A stretch of DNA of 64,000 nucleotides from Chloracidobacterium sp. (lineage in GTDB: Bacteria > Acidobacteriota > Blastocatellia > Pyrinomonadales > Pyrinomonadaceae). The stretch covers positions 124,001-188,000 of the forward strand of contig JADJJY010000003.1 in assembly GCA_016706275.1 (NCBI GenBank). Reading direction: 5' to 3'. The notes beneath the pieces are model-generated. The model saw nothing but the letters and a program-made list of their open reading frames with translations. It ran no database searches and was not told where the DNA came from. Shown here piece after piece: positions 51,253-60,383 of this stretch. The position numbers and the translations under genes are program-made. How positions within the stretch are numbered: the stretch's first letter is position 1; the number at the start of each line of letters is the position of its first letter.

Positions 51253-51710
51253 TGCAAAATTCAAAACGAAAAATTCAAAATTGGTTTGTTCTATTTTGCC
51301 TTTTGCCTTTTTACTTTTGCCTTTCTGCGTGTAGTATTCCCAATCTTGAGCCATCCGAATGTGTCGAGGCTCGCGATTCGGCAAGACAGTTTTATTCGTT
51401 CCATTTTGGAAACGAAATGCGTCCCAGTGTCGAAAATTTTAAGGCACGCGAGCGCTATCTGACGCCGCGCTATTTTGCGGCGCTAGCGACATATCCGGAA
51501 AAGGAACGTGACCCTTTCACGCTAACGACCGAATATCCGCGAACATTTAAGCTCGCTGAGTGTAAGGCAGCTTCGCCCGACAGCATTGACCTCAAGATCC
51601 AGTTATATTGGCGGGACGATCTAAGAACGGTTCAGCAGGAGGTGCAGGCAAATTTTGTAAAGCAAGACGGTAAATGGCTCCTCGACGGTGTCGGCTCCAA
51701 GGGTAGATAA
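51252..51710 (+). CDS. Small lipoprotein, inserted between gatC and gatA
   Basis: 152 residues. A lipoprotein signal (WFVLFCLLPFYFCLSAC, Cys27) leads to a ~125-residue domain (ECVEARDSARQFYSFHFGNEMRPSVENFKARERYLTPRYFAAL ... QEVQANFVKQDGKWLLDGVG) resembling NTF2-like secreted domains. ATG overlaps the gatC stop (TAATG), so it is translationally coupled to it. The N-terminal bases (AAAATTCAAAACGAAAAATTC) look like a dispersed AT-rich repeat. No role in amidotransfer is expected. Confidence 0.72.
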   Translation: MQNSKRKIQNWFVLFCLLPFYFCLSACSIPNLEPSECVEARDSARQFYSFHFGNEMRPSVENFKARERYLTPRYFAALATYPEKERDPFTLTTEYPRTFKLAECKAASPDSIDLKIQLYWRDDLRTVQQEVQANFVKQDGKWLLDGVGSKGR

Positions 51711-51723
51711 ACTATTATTTTTT

Positions 51724-53118
51724 ATGTCAATTGTTTCGAATACTGAAAAAGCCTTAGACAACGCCGAGCGTCTGAACGGCGAACTAAACGCGTTTCTCTC
51801 TATAGAGCGTGAACATGCTCTTGGACGTGCCGCCGAGCTTGATGCGGTGGCTGGATCAAAGCTGAACGGGCTCGCGGTCGCCGTTAAAGACAACATCTGC
51901 ACAAAGGGAATGCGGACATCCTGCGGCTCGCATATCCTCAATGATTACAAAGCCCATTACGACGCCACCGCTATCAAACGGCTCAATGACGCCGGGGCCG
52001 TGATGGTTGGCAAGACCAATATGGACGAATTTGCGATGGGCTCGTCGAACGAGACATCGGCATTTGGCCCGGCAAAAAACCCTTGGGATGTGACCCGCGT
52101 TCCGGGCGGCAGCTCGGGCGGATCGGCAGTTGCGGTCGCTTCGGGTGTTGTTCGTGCGGCCTTAGGGTCGGAAACGGGCGGTTCGGTTCGTCAACCTGCG
52201 TCTCTCTGCGGTATCGTCGGATTTAAGCCGACGTACGGACGCATTTCACGTTACGGGCTTGTGGCTTTTGCCTCATCGCTCGATAATATTGGTATTTTTG
52301 GCCAAACGACACGCGATGTCGCGGATGTTTTGGGCGTCATCGCCGGACGAGATCCGCTTGACTCGACCTCGGCGGATGTGCCGGTTCCTGATTACGCGGC
52401 AACTCTCGATAACGATATTGCGGGCAAGACTATTGGAGTTCCGAGAGCATTACTGGGCGAAGGGCTTGACGAAGATGTTAGCGAAAAGGTACTCGCGTCA
52501 ATCGATAATTTTGAAAAGCTCGGCGCGAAAATTGTAGATATCGAGCTACCTTACGCCAAATACGGTATCGCCGTTTACTACATAATCGCAACAGCCGAGG
52601 CTTCGTCAAATCTTGCGCGTTTTGACGGTGTCCGTTACGGATTTCGTGCCGAAGATGCTCCCGGTTTGCGTGAGATGTATTTCAAAACCCGCGAAGAGGG
52701 ATTTGGAGCCGAGGTCAAACGCCGCATCATGCTCGGGACCTATGTGCTATCGAGCGGCTATTACGACGCTTATTATTCGAAAGCTCAAAAGGTTCGTGCC
52801 CTCGTAAAACGGGACTACGCTACTGCCTTTGAAAAATGTGACGCCATTCTCACTCCAACGTCGCCGTCGGTCGCATTTAAGCTTGGCGAAAAATCTGACG
52901 ATCCGATCTCGATGTATCTCAACGATATATATACCGTCTCGGCCAATCTCGCCGGAGTTCCGGCGATCAGCGTGCCGTGCGGTTTATCGAGTGAAGGCCT
53001 GCCGATCGGCGTCCAACTCGTCGGTAATTTCTGGTCTGAGGATGTCCTGCTAAACCTCGCCTCAAAATACGAAACGGCTTTCCCCCTCGAGGCAAAGCCG
53101 TCCATCTACGTTGGTTAA
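51724..53118 (+). CDS. gatA: Asp-tRNA(Asn)/Glu-tRNA(Gln) amidotransferase subunit A
   Basis: 464 residues from ATG 51724 (MSIVSNTEKALDNAERLNGELNAFL); the open frame reaches 51688 but that start is weaker. GatA supplies ammonia by hydrolysing glutamine. The amidase Ser-cisSer-Lys triad is visible: Lys in LAVAVKDNICTKGMRT, Ser in PGGSSGGSAVAVASG and Ser in GSETGGSVRQPASLCG. Other blocks: NMDEFAMGSSNETSAFGP, KPTYGRISRYGLVAFASSLD and the end GLPIGVQLVG. Together with gatC it provides two of three GatCAB subunits. Confidence 0.94.
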   Translation: MSIVSNTEKALDNAERLNGELNAFLSIEREHALGRAAELDAVAGSKLNGLAVAVKDNICTKGMRTSCGSHILNDYKAHYDATAIKRLNDAGAVMVGKTNMDEFAMGSSNETSAFGPAKNPWDVTRVPGGSSGGSAVAVASGVVRAALGSETGGSVRQPASLCGIVGFKPTYGRISRYGLVAFASSLDNIGIFGQTTRDVADVLGVIAGRDPLDSTSADVPVPDYAATLDNDIAGKTIGVPRALLGEGLDEDVSEKVLASIDNFEKLGAKIVDIELPYAKYGIAVYYIIATAEASSNLARFDGVRYGFRAEDAPGLREMYFKTREEGFGAEVKRRIMLGTYVLSSGYYDAYYSKAQKVRALVKRDYATAFEKCDAILTPTSPSVAFKLGEKSDDPISMYLNDIYTVSANLAGVPAISVPCGLSSEGLPIGVQLVGNFWSEDVLLNLASKYETAFPLEAKPSIYVG

Positions 53119-53126
53119 AACCTGAC

Positions 53127-55364
53127 CTATTGTGCCAATCTAAGCGGCGACAGCATATCGCGGCCTTGGGGCGGTGCCGAGGCGGCCGGCAGAATGTTCT
53201 GCCAACGCGTCTTGTCTTCTAGAAGACGTTCAATGTCAGCGACCGGCAACGGTTTTGAGAAAAGATATCCCTGGCCGTATTCGCAACCTAAAATACGCAG
53301 TTGGTGAAATTGATGCACGCTCTCGATACCCTCGGCAACGACCTTTAGATTCAATGCTTTAGCGAGTGCAATAACGGTTCGCACGATCTCGCCGTTTTCG
53401 GTATTTTCCTCCATCGCGCTGACGAACGAGCGGTCTACCTTGAGCAGATCGATCGGGAAACGGTGCAGATAACTTAGGCTCGAGTAACCCGTTCCAAAAT
53501 CATCAATGCTTATCTGAACGCCAGTTTCTTTGATCTGTTGCAGCATCAAGATCGCAGTCTCGGCATTTTCCATGACGGCGCCTTCAGTCAGTTCAAGCTT
53601 AAGACTAGCCGGAGCAATACCGGTTTCTGCGATTATCGTAGTGATCTGCTCAACCAGATTTGGATGCCCGAAATGCTTGCCCGATAGGTTCACCGCGACG
53701 CTCAATGGCGTAGCATTACCCGATCTCTCCTGCCATTTTACAAGCTGAGAACACGCGGAATGCAGGATCTGAATGGTCATCGGTATGATCAGTCCGGTAT
53801 TCTCGCTGATCGGGATAAACTCGTTTGGCGGAACGAGTCCTCGTTGCGGATGATTCCATCGGACGAGTGCCTCGAACCCTACCAGCGACGAGTTTTCAAG
53901 CCCGATGATCGGCTGATAATACAGCTCAAATTCTTCACGCTCGATCGCAAACCTTAGATCCGTCTCAAGTTGCAGACGCGTCACGGCACGGATGTGCATT
54001 TTTTGGTCAAAGATGACGTAATTTTCCTCGTTATCCTTGGAATAATACATCGCGATATCGGCGTCGCGGAGGATGTCCTCGGCCTCAGGATATTTCGAGT
54101 TGCCGTAAGCGATACCGATCTTTGCGCTCGTAAATACCTGACGCCCGTCGAGTGTATATGGCTCAGCGAGACGTTTGGCAAGCCTGTCGGCAAAGGTCGT
54201 CGCCTCTTCTTTGCTCAATAGGTCGCTCAGGATCACGCCAAATTTGTCGCCGCTAAATCTGGCGACCATGTCCTCTTCGCGGACCATTCCCGACAAACGC
54301 TTGGCAACATTTTTGATCAGGCGGTCACCCATCGAGTGGCCGAGACTGTCGTTGATCGTTTTGAAACCGTTTAGGTCGAGGAAGAGCACCGCAAAATTAC
54401 ACTCCAAGTTTTCGCGGCTCTGCTGCAGCAACCCCTTAAGCATATCGATAAAATAGTTGCGATTGGGTAATCCGGTAAGTGCATCATGATAGGCCGCGTG
54501 CCGAAACTTTTCGTGACTTTCATGCAACGCTTCCCCGCTCCGCTCTAACTCCGCAACGTAGTGCTGGAGTTCGCCCACGTGTTGTTCTGCCTGCTCAGCT
54601 CTTTCGCGCTCGGCCTGTCTTGCCTTTTCGACGGACTTTTTGACATCGTCAACAAAACGTCGAAACGTCAAATAAATGACTCCAAAAAATCCTATGACCG
54701 CAGCAACTAAGAAGATGTTTTTTTGTTCTAGGGCTTCAAGTGATTTAACGATGATGCCGGCAACAACAGCTCCCGTCAGATACATAATGACTGCGCTGAA
54801 GCAATTTTCGGTCCAGACCTTCCAGAACGATCTTTCTGTTTTCAGCGACGAATAAAGAGCAACAAAGACCGAATTGACCGCAAAAAGGGAAAGCGACATT
54901 ACCGCAAGCAGCCAAATAATACTTGTAAAGTCGCCTCTTTGGACGATCAATTCAGTTGATCCGAATACCAACGCCACAGCCTTTGCTGCAACAAATACGG
55001 CAAACGCCGCAAAATAAGTATTCACAACGATTGACCTGGGCTTAATAGGAACGCCCTGACGATAAATATTAATCGAAGCGAGTGCGGTCTCGGCCACGGC
55101 GATCAACAGAGCAACTTCGCCCCCGTAAAGAAGCATCGCCAGAATGATCAACCCGTCCGAGATCGTCACATGAATACTAACCCGGGGAAGCTGGATCCTC
55201 AGGTAAACACTGCAAAAGATCGTCAACACCGCTAATGTGATCACACCTGCATCGAGACGCTCAACTGTAATGCCCCACAATGCCCAGATCACCGCCGCGA
55301 TCGCAAATGGCGACAATACGGCGATAAAGAGATTGATCGATTTTTCTTTAGAAAGGGAAAACAT
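53127..55364 (-). CDS. Membrane GGDEF/EAL protein, probably a c-di-GMP phosphodiesterase
   Basis: 745 residues. The N-terminal ~240 residues have about seven membrane helices, followed by a coiled coil (KKSVEKARQAERERAEQAEQ), a GGDEF domain (~290-450) and an EAL domain (~475-715). The GGDEF signature is altered to SGDKF, so cyclase activity is unlikely, though the DLNGFKTINDSLGH block is kept. The EAL domain looks active: FEALVRWNHP, ELTEGAVME, IDDFGTGYSSLSYL, KVDRSFV and VAEGIE. Expected to degrade c-di-GMP under control of the membrane sensor part. Confidence 0.88.
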   Translation of the reverse strand: MFSLSKEKSINLFIAVLSPFAIAAVIWALWGITVERLDAGVITLAVLTIFCSVYLRIQLPRVSIHVTISDGLIILAMLLYGGEVALLIAVAETALASINIYRQGVPIKPRSIVVNTYFAAFAVFVAAKAVALVFGSTELIVQRGDFTSIIWLLAVMSLSLFAVNSVFVALYSSLKTERSFWKVWTENCFSAVIMYLTGAVVAGIIVKSLEALEQKNIFLVAAVIGFFGVIYLTFRRFVDDVKKSVEKARQAERERAEQAEQHVGELQHYVAELERSGEALHESHEKFRHAAYHDALTGLPNRNYFIDMLKGLLQQSRENLECNFAVLFLDLNGFKTINDSLGHSMGDRLIKNVAKRLSGMVREEDMVARFSGDKFGVILSDLLSKEEATTFADRLAKRLAEPYTLDGRQVFTSAKIGIAYGNSKYPEAEDILRDADIAMYYSKDNEENYVIFDQKMHIRAVTRLQLETDLRFAIEREEFELYYQPIIGLENSSLVGFEALVRWNHPQRGLVPPNEFIPISENTGLIIPMTIQILHSACSQLVKWQERSGNATPLSVAVNLSGKHFGHPNLVEQITTIIAETGIAPASLKLELTEGAVMENAETAILMLQQIKETGVQISIDDFGTGYSSLSYLHRFPIDLLKVDRSFVSAMEENTENGEIVRTVIALAKALNLKVVAEGIESVHQFHQLRILGCEYGQGYLFSKPLPVADIERLLEDKTRWQNILPAASAPPQGRDMLSPLRLAQ

Positions 55365-55700
55365 TCTTATTACGCCTTTGCGGCGCTAAATGGCGGGGAA
55401 GGGAGAGGATACTGATATTTCGACAGTATGCGAGAAGTGCCGCAGACAAGACGGCACAATTCATTGTAGGTTAAACTTTGTTTTTTTTCAACAGAAATCT
55501 TTTACCCTGCAATTCTTTTTTTTGGCGTGCTTTCGCCGCGTCGATCCGAGCTTAATACAAAAGAGCGCGAAAGCATTTCTGCTCTCACGCCCTTTCGCCA
55601 CCTTCCCTTTCAGGAGCGCGTCCCTCAGAGAAACCTTAGCCTGATGTATTGTCGATTTGATTTCCTTATCCAACACCTACGCAGGCAACCTGCTAACGTT
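55365..55700. other. Intergenic stretch without recognised gene
   Basis: Between the starts of a minus-strand gene and the end of another. Short open frames overlap it on both strands but show no domain or ribosome site. I see no convincing RNA or repeat here. Confidence 0.4.
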
Positions 55701-56588
55701 TCATACGTACACTTTGGCGTATTCGGCAAAGTCCGTAAAACCCGCATTTCGATAAAGCGAATCGGCGAGAACGTGGTCTGCATCGACGAAACCACAGACC
55801 GTCTTTGACTCTTTCGTAAACATCTCACTCAGGCTGGCCATACAACGAGTACTAATCCGCTTGCCCCGTTCCTTAGGATTGACCCATAGCCCTTCTAAGT
55901 AGACCGCCTCGGGCGTATCACCGATAATATCCGTTTTGACTACCAATTCACCTTCTTTCATCCATACCCAGACCCTGCCTACGTCGACGCGAGCGGCGCA
56001 CCGCGTTCGAAACCCATCGGCATCCGTTGCCAAAGGATCGACACCCGTTTCGGCAAACACCATCTCGGCGTGGGCCGAGACGATCTGATCCAGATCGTCG
56101 GCATTTGCGATCCGCAGTTCATTTATGATTTCAACATTGCTCGATATGGGGCCACCCGAACGGATCAACCGTTGGGTCGACGGTTCTGGCATTTCAACCT
56201 CTGGACGATAATGACGCCAAAAGATATCGAGCTCTTCCTTTTTAGCAAAGATCATCCGTACGTCCGGGCATTCCCGTGCACATTGTGCAAAGGCACCCAC
56301 AGCGTCATCTGTTGTTGCTTCGAACAGCAGATTCGGACCAATGATCGCAACGCCAGTTAGGTCCCCGTTATCGTTGCGGCAACCGTAATACGTCCCGCGG
56401 TGCTTTGGACTGACGATCCCGTGATCGCGTATCCATCCGGAGAGTATTACCGTGTTTACCGGATGCAGGGACAAGAACATTAGTGCTTCCTGTTTATTGT
56501 CTTCCGTCAACGGCTCTGCATTGATCCCACTATTATTCGGGTATAGAGCTGCCGATTTTGCGTATTGTGTGTTCGTAAAAATATTCAT
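55701..56588 (-). CDS. GNAT-family N-acetyltransferase with an extra N-terminal domain
   Basis: 295 residues. Residues ~30-150 form a GNAT-like N-terminal region (ALMFLSLHPVNTVILSGWIRDHGI, YYGCRNDNGDLTGVAIIGPNLL), as in double-GNAT proteins; the C-terminal half has the acetyl-CoA site VYLEGLWVNPKERGKRISTRCMASLSEM and the end VCGFVDADHVLADSLYRNAGFTDFAEY. Cytoplasmic. The acceptor substrate is unknown. Confidence 0.8.
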   Translation of the reverse strand: MNIFTNTQYAKSAALYPNNSGINAEPLTEDNKQEALMFLSLHPVNTVILSGWIRDHGIVSPKHRGTYYGCRNDNGDLTGVAIIGPNLLFEATTDDAVGAFAQCARECPDVRMIFAKKEELDIFWRHYRPEVEMPEPSTQRLIRSGGPISSNVEIINELRIANADDLDQIVSAHAEMVFAETGVDPLATDADGFRTRCAARVDVGRVWVWMKEGELVVKTDIIGDTPEAVYLEGLWVNPKERGKRISTRCMASLSEMFTKESKTVCGFVDADHVLADSLYRNAGFTDFAEYAKVYV

Positions 56589-56767
56589 TGCACTTAACTA
56601 TCCCGGCGGCACAATGGCTCGCCTCTCGCATCGGTTATTGGGGGCTTCCGATCCTGCTGATCTGATCTTGATGTTTAAGGTAATGTGATCGACGGTCGGG
56701 CAGGGACCGCGTCATTCCTGTGCTCAGGCCATAACGCGATTCCCATACACGGATTGAGACCAGCGGC

Positions 56768-59260
56768 CTATTGCATTCCGGGCCCTTCGTCACCCGTTAT
56801 CAGCGGGCTCCTGCTGCCAAAGATGGTATCGCTGACCAGTATCCCGTCGCTGACCAACATGCCATCGCTGACGATTATCCCGTCACCGACAATAATGCCG
56901 TCGCTGACGAGGATTCCGCTGCCAAATGTCTGGCTGTAGTCAAGGAATGGAGATCCGTCGCTGACGAGTATTCCATCGCTGACGAGTATGCCATCGCTGA
57001 CGAGAATACCATCGCTGACGAGAATACCATCGCTGACGAGAATGCCGTCACTTACCAGGATACCGTCGCTAACCAATATCCCGAGTCCGTATGCACGCTG
57101 ATAGTCTGTGATCAGCTTTGTGCCCGTTAGATAACCGCGGTCAAACATCATTCCCCGCGACCAGAGAGCGGTCTGGCCCGCGATCGTTGATTGCTGGACC
57201 GGCAAGGTAGGCGTCGTAAGCATCGGTGTTCCGAGCGGCGTTGTCGAGGTCAGAGTCTGCTTTACGAGTTTTGCCAAGCGAACCGCTCCCTCAATATTGA
57301 CCTGTCCGGCACCTTGTTCGAGCTGGTTGTATCCCGCGATCGGCTGTGCCGTGTACGACAGGATCATCTTGACCATATTCGGCGTAAGCTTTGGATTTGC
57401 CTGGAGCATCAGGGCAGCCGCACCTGAGACGACAGGTGTCGCCATGGAAGTTCCGCTAAGGTACATCAACTGGTCCTTGACGCTAACGAAACTCGGGGTG
57501 ACATTCAGGGCCGGAGCGGTGCTAATCAGCAGACTTCTCTCTGCTTGTGCCCCAATGATCTTGTTACCAGGTGCCACGATCTCAGGTTTGAGTACGTGAT
57601 CGTAAACCTTTGCACCGCTCGTGTTGGTATAGAATGAGCGTGTTGGCCCGCGTGAACTGTAGGTAGCGATCTGGTCGTCGCTTCGTGAATCGGTACCAAA
57701 CGAATTGGTCGCACCTACCGTTATGACGGAGGGCTCGTTGCCAGGTGAATGGATAGCCCCGTAGGTCTTTTGCCCGGCGGCATTTTTGCCATTGTTGCCG
57801 GCCGCGGCAACCACGACCAGTCCCGCATCGACAAGCTTTCTAGCCGCTTTGCATAATGGGTCGTTACGGTATGATTCGATCGCGGGAGTGCCAAGACTGA
57901 GGTTAACAACCTTGATGTTCTTTGATACGCGGTTAGTGTAGATCCAGTTCAACGCCTCTATCAGTTTCGCCGTCGTTCCCTTGCCGGCGTCGTCAAGTAC
58001 TCGAACAGGAATAATACTTGCCTGGGGGGCGACGCCCTGATAATAACCCAGCACTAATGTGGAACTTAAATCACCTGGTCTCCCGCCTCGTCCGGCGGCG
58101 ATCGATGCGACGTGGGTTCCATGGCCGAAGTTGTCACTTGTGCCGCCGGTCGCAAACTCCTTATGTTCGGTGACCCGGCTTCTACCGTCATTGCCAACGA
58201 ACATCGAGTGATCGCCATAAATGGCCGAATCAACGATCGCGATACCGACACCGCTGCCATCGATCCCAGAATTCCCTGCGATCGCCCGCATTGCGGTGAC
58301 GCCCGTGGTCATTTCGATATGGCCAAGTGACACGGTCGGCTTATCGAGCGAAAGATGTTTGGCACTCTGGACCGAAGCCACTTCCTCAGCGACCCGGACC
58401 GGAAGCTCGATCGTGAGCATGTTCAGGGCGTCGGCCTTAGCGGTGATCGCAACGCTGTTGCGGCGAAGGACATCTAGCAGCTGTGGATTATCTATATCAT
58501 CCGACTGGAGAATAACCTTAACGGTCCTATTCTGGTCGGCACCAGCTACGAGTTCCCTCAGATCAGGCGAGAGTTTATCGCCTACGAAAGAATCCTGGTC
58601 GTCTTCATTTAAGACTGCGACTCTTTCAAATCGCGACTTGAGTTTTACGTCACCCGCGATCTGACTTTCAAACGTCGCTGCGTCCGAAGCGCTTATGATC
58701 TGTATCTGTCCCTGCGACAGTGCCTTATAAAGATCGGCGGCAACGCGTGCTCCCATCATCGGCGAATTGCCTGAAAATGCTGCGATGTCGTCAATATAGA
58801 TGGCCATCTTGCCTTTCTCGGCCGTCGCGTATTTAAGGATGCCTTCGAGGGTGCGGTCGAAAGCGGCCTGATCTTTTGATATCGCAAACAGAGCATTCCA
58901 ATTGACGCGGTACAAACGCTTGTCACCTTTGGATGAGAGACGGTTGGCAACAGCCGTCACCACCATGTCGCGGGCGTATCCGTGGTTGTCGATGAGCACA
59001 GCGTTCTTGCTGTCACCTGATGACAGGATACGTGTAAGCGAGGCGGTTTCGCGATTGTAGGACTGGCTCGTCTCAGCGGTAGCCGGGACTTCGATCAGAT
59101 AGGCGGCAAACGAATCGGCCGCGGCGGGGCTGGCCGTAACCTGATCGATCTTAACCGCATTCTGGCCTATCGCCAGCGTCGAGAATAGTAACGTGAATAT
59201 CAGCAGATATGCCGTTACGTCGAAGGGGATCTTGTTTCTCATAATAATTGGTGTGCTCAT
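56768..59260 (-). CDS. Secreted subtilisin-like protease with degenerate Clp-like domain and GILVSD repeats
   Basis: 830 residues from ATG 59260 (preceded by AGGACG); the frame to 59326 begins with TTG and has no signal character. Signal helix: VTAYLLIFTLLFSTLAIGQ. Residues ~84-222 align block by block with the first AAA+ domain of ClpB/ClpA (NAVLIDNHGYARD for NPVLIGEPGVGKT, AIYIDDIAAFSG for ILFIDELHTMVG, ASDAATFESQ, LKSRFERVAVL), but the Walker A loop lacks GxxGxGKT. The subtilase domain (~330-660) is intact: Asp344 (AIVDSAI), His380 (GHGTHVAS), Asn489 and Ser605 (SGTSMATP). The C-terminus has seven (727-768) and five (782-811) GILVSD-type hexapeptides. Probably extracellular or periplasmic. 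Confidence 0.85.
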   Translation of the reverse strand: MSTPIIMRNKIPFDVTAYLLIFTLLFSTLAIGQNAVKIDQVTASPAAADSFAAYLIEVPATAETSQSYNRETASLTRILSSGDSKNAVLIDNHGYARDMVVTAVANRLSSKGDKRLYRVNWNALFAISKDQAAFDRTLEGILKYATAEKGKMAIYIDDIAAFSGNSPMMGARVAADLYKALSQGQIQIISASDAATFESQIAGDVKLKSRFERVAVLNEDDQDSFVGDKLSPDLRELVAGADQNRTVKVILQSDDIDNPQLLDVLRRNSVAITAKADALNMLTIELPVRVAEEVASVQSAKHLSLDKPTVSLGHIEMTTGVTAMRAIAGNSGIDGSGVGIAIVDSAIYGDHSMFVGNDGRSRVTEHKEFATGGTSDNFGHGTHVASIAAGRGGRPGDLSSTLVLGYYQGVAPQASIIPVRVLDDAGKGTTAKLIEALNWIYTNRVSKNIKVVNLSLGTPAIESYRNDPLCKAARKLVDAGLVVVAAAGNNGKNAAGQKTYGAIHSPGNEPSVITVGATNSFGTDSRSDDQIATYSSRGPTRSFYTNTSGAKVYDHVLKPEIVAPGNKIIGAQAERSLLISTAPALNVTPSFVSVKDQLMYLSGTSMATPVVSGAAALMLQANPKLTPNMVKMILSYTAQPIAGYNQLEQGAGQVNIEGAVRLAKLVKQTLTSTTPLGTPMLTTPTLPVQQSTIAGQTALWSRGMMFDRGYLTGTKLITDYQRAYGLGILVSDGILVSDGILVSDGILVSDGILVSDGILVSDGILVSDGSPFLDYSQTFGSGILVSDGIIVGDGIIVSDGMLVSDGILVSDTIFGSRSPLITGDEGPGMQ
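56828..57082 (-). repeat. 18-bp tandem repeats encoding GILVSD hexapeptides
   Basis: Two blocks at the 3' end of the subtilase gene: 56957-57082 (seven units) and 56828-56917 (five more variable units), separated by 13 codons. They stay in frame, and synonymous differences between units show selection for the peptide rather than fresh slippage alone. Confidence 0.85.
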
Positions 59261-59445
59261 CGAGCGTCCTAAATTCGAGTGGGCTTTGCCCGCGATCCTA
59301 TTGGCAATGCCCGTGCCACAACTCAAAAAAGCCGTGTAACGCTTATGTTTATTGAGTTATAGAAGAATAGGACGGGGATCCAGCAAATCACCCTCGGTCA
59401 GCATTCGGTCAACCTGACCGGTAAAGACAAGTCAGACTGAACGAA

Positions 59446-59482
59446 AAAGGCCGCGAGCGTTATGCTTCGCGGCCTATTTTTT
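59446..59482. terminator. Bidirectional terminator
   Basis: GC-rich stem AGGCCGCGA / TCGCGGCCT flanked by A5 on one side and ATTTTTT on the other, downstream of the minus-strand gene 59574-60263. Confidence 0.7.
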
Positions 59483-59484
59483 GC

Positions 59485-59552
59485 AGAAGCCCGCACGTGA
59501 GTAAGGGCGTAACATCCAACTTGAATGAAACGCCCTTACTCCGTGCGGGCTT
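59485..59552. repeat. REP-like palindromic element, copy 2
   Basis: Arms 59485-59510 and 59530-59552 (AAGCCCGCACG, AGTAAGGGCGT) are inverted with one bulged base around a ~20-nt loop and share their sequence with 38367-38429. The loop differs between copies. Confidence 0.7.
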
Positions 59553-59573
59553 GTGCCCAGTGTTACTTTCAGC

Positions 59574-60263
59574 CTACGGCGTTGTCACAGCCGTGTAAGC
59601 CGGAGATTCGTTGCCGACTTCGGCGTTCTTTTTCAACAAAACGCCCTTGTATTCGCGTGATTCGGGTTCGTCCGGTGGGACGTTTGCGACATCGTGGACG
59701 CCGGGTGACGAAGTATAGATCCCCGCGAGGCTCCATGCCGCATCGCCTTGTCTTTTGAACATCACCTTCATCGCGTCCTGGCCCTGTTTCGAGAAAGATA
59801 CCTCGACACGGCTGTTCGACAGAGCCTTTAGCGTCAAAGCTGCTGTGAGGTTTTCAACAAGTTCCTTTCCGCCCGTATCGACTAAGCCGAGGTCTTCGCC
59901 GATCGTGTCGGTGTAGGCGGCAGACGCTTTGATGCGTTTGATCACTCCCTTTGTGCCCGGAACAATTCCGAGAACCGCCGGATTTGGCACGCTGATCGAC
60001 GGAAACACCGGCGCCGCCGGAACCGGATCGTTCGCATCACCGTTGATGTAATCGCCCTTAAATTGCGTGAACGCCTCTTTCGAGTCAGACACCTGCGGCG
60101 TGATATTTATCAGGTATTGATAATTCGCCGCTGCCTCTGAGATAAACGTGACATCGGTATTCGTGATACCAAGCACCACTTTATATGAGTTGAGTTTAGC
60201 CGCAAGGTTTTGCAGCAACAGATTGATCCCCGATTCGTCTTGGGGGAATGGTTTGTCTGCCAT
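59574..60263 (-). CDS. Unknown protein, cytoplasmic
   Basis: 229 residues with an excellent ribosome site (AGGAGG, 9 bases before ATG 60263), so expression is likely. No signal peptide. The N-terminal half is helical (INLLLQNLAAKLNSYKVVLGITNTDVTFISEAAANYQYL); the C-terminal half looks beta-rich, like a fibronectin-type fold (LTLKALSNSRVEVSFSKQGQDAMKVMFKRQGDAAWSLAGIYTSSPGVHD ... REYKGVLLKKNAEVGNESPAYTAV). I recognise no family. Monocistronic, with a terminator at 59446-59482. Confidence 0.65.
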   Translation of the reverse strand: MADKPFPQDESGINLLLQNLAAKLNSYKVVLGITNTDVTFISEAAANYQYLINITPQVSDSKEAFTQFKGDYINGDANDPVPAAPVFPSISVPNPAVLGIVPGTKGVIKRIKASAAYTDTIGEDLGLVDTGGKELVENLTAALTLKALSNSRVEVSFSKQGQDAMKVMFKRQGDAAWSLAGIYTSSPGVHDVANVPPDEPESREYKGVLLKKNAEVGNESPAYTAVTTP

Positions 60264-60383
60264 TTGTGGAGACCTCCTATGATTTATTTGCCCTGGTCGC
60301 GGGAAGCGACAATTAAGCCAATAGAAAGATAAAACAGCCCGCCTGGAAAATTATGCCAATAATATATATCCAAGTAATATTTT

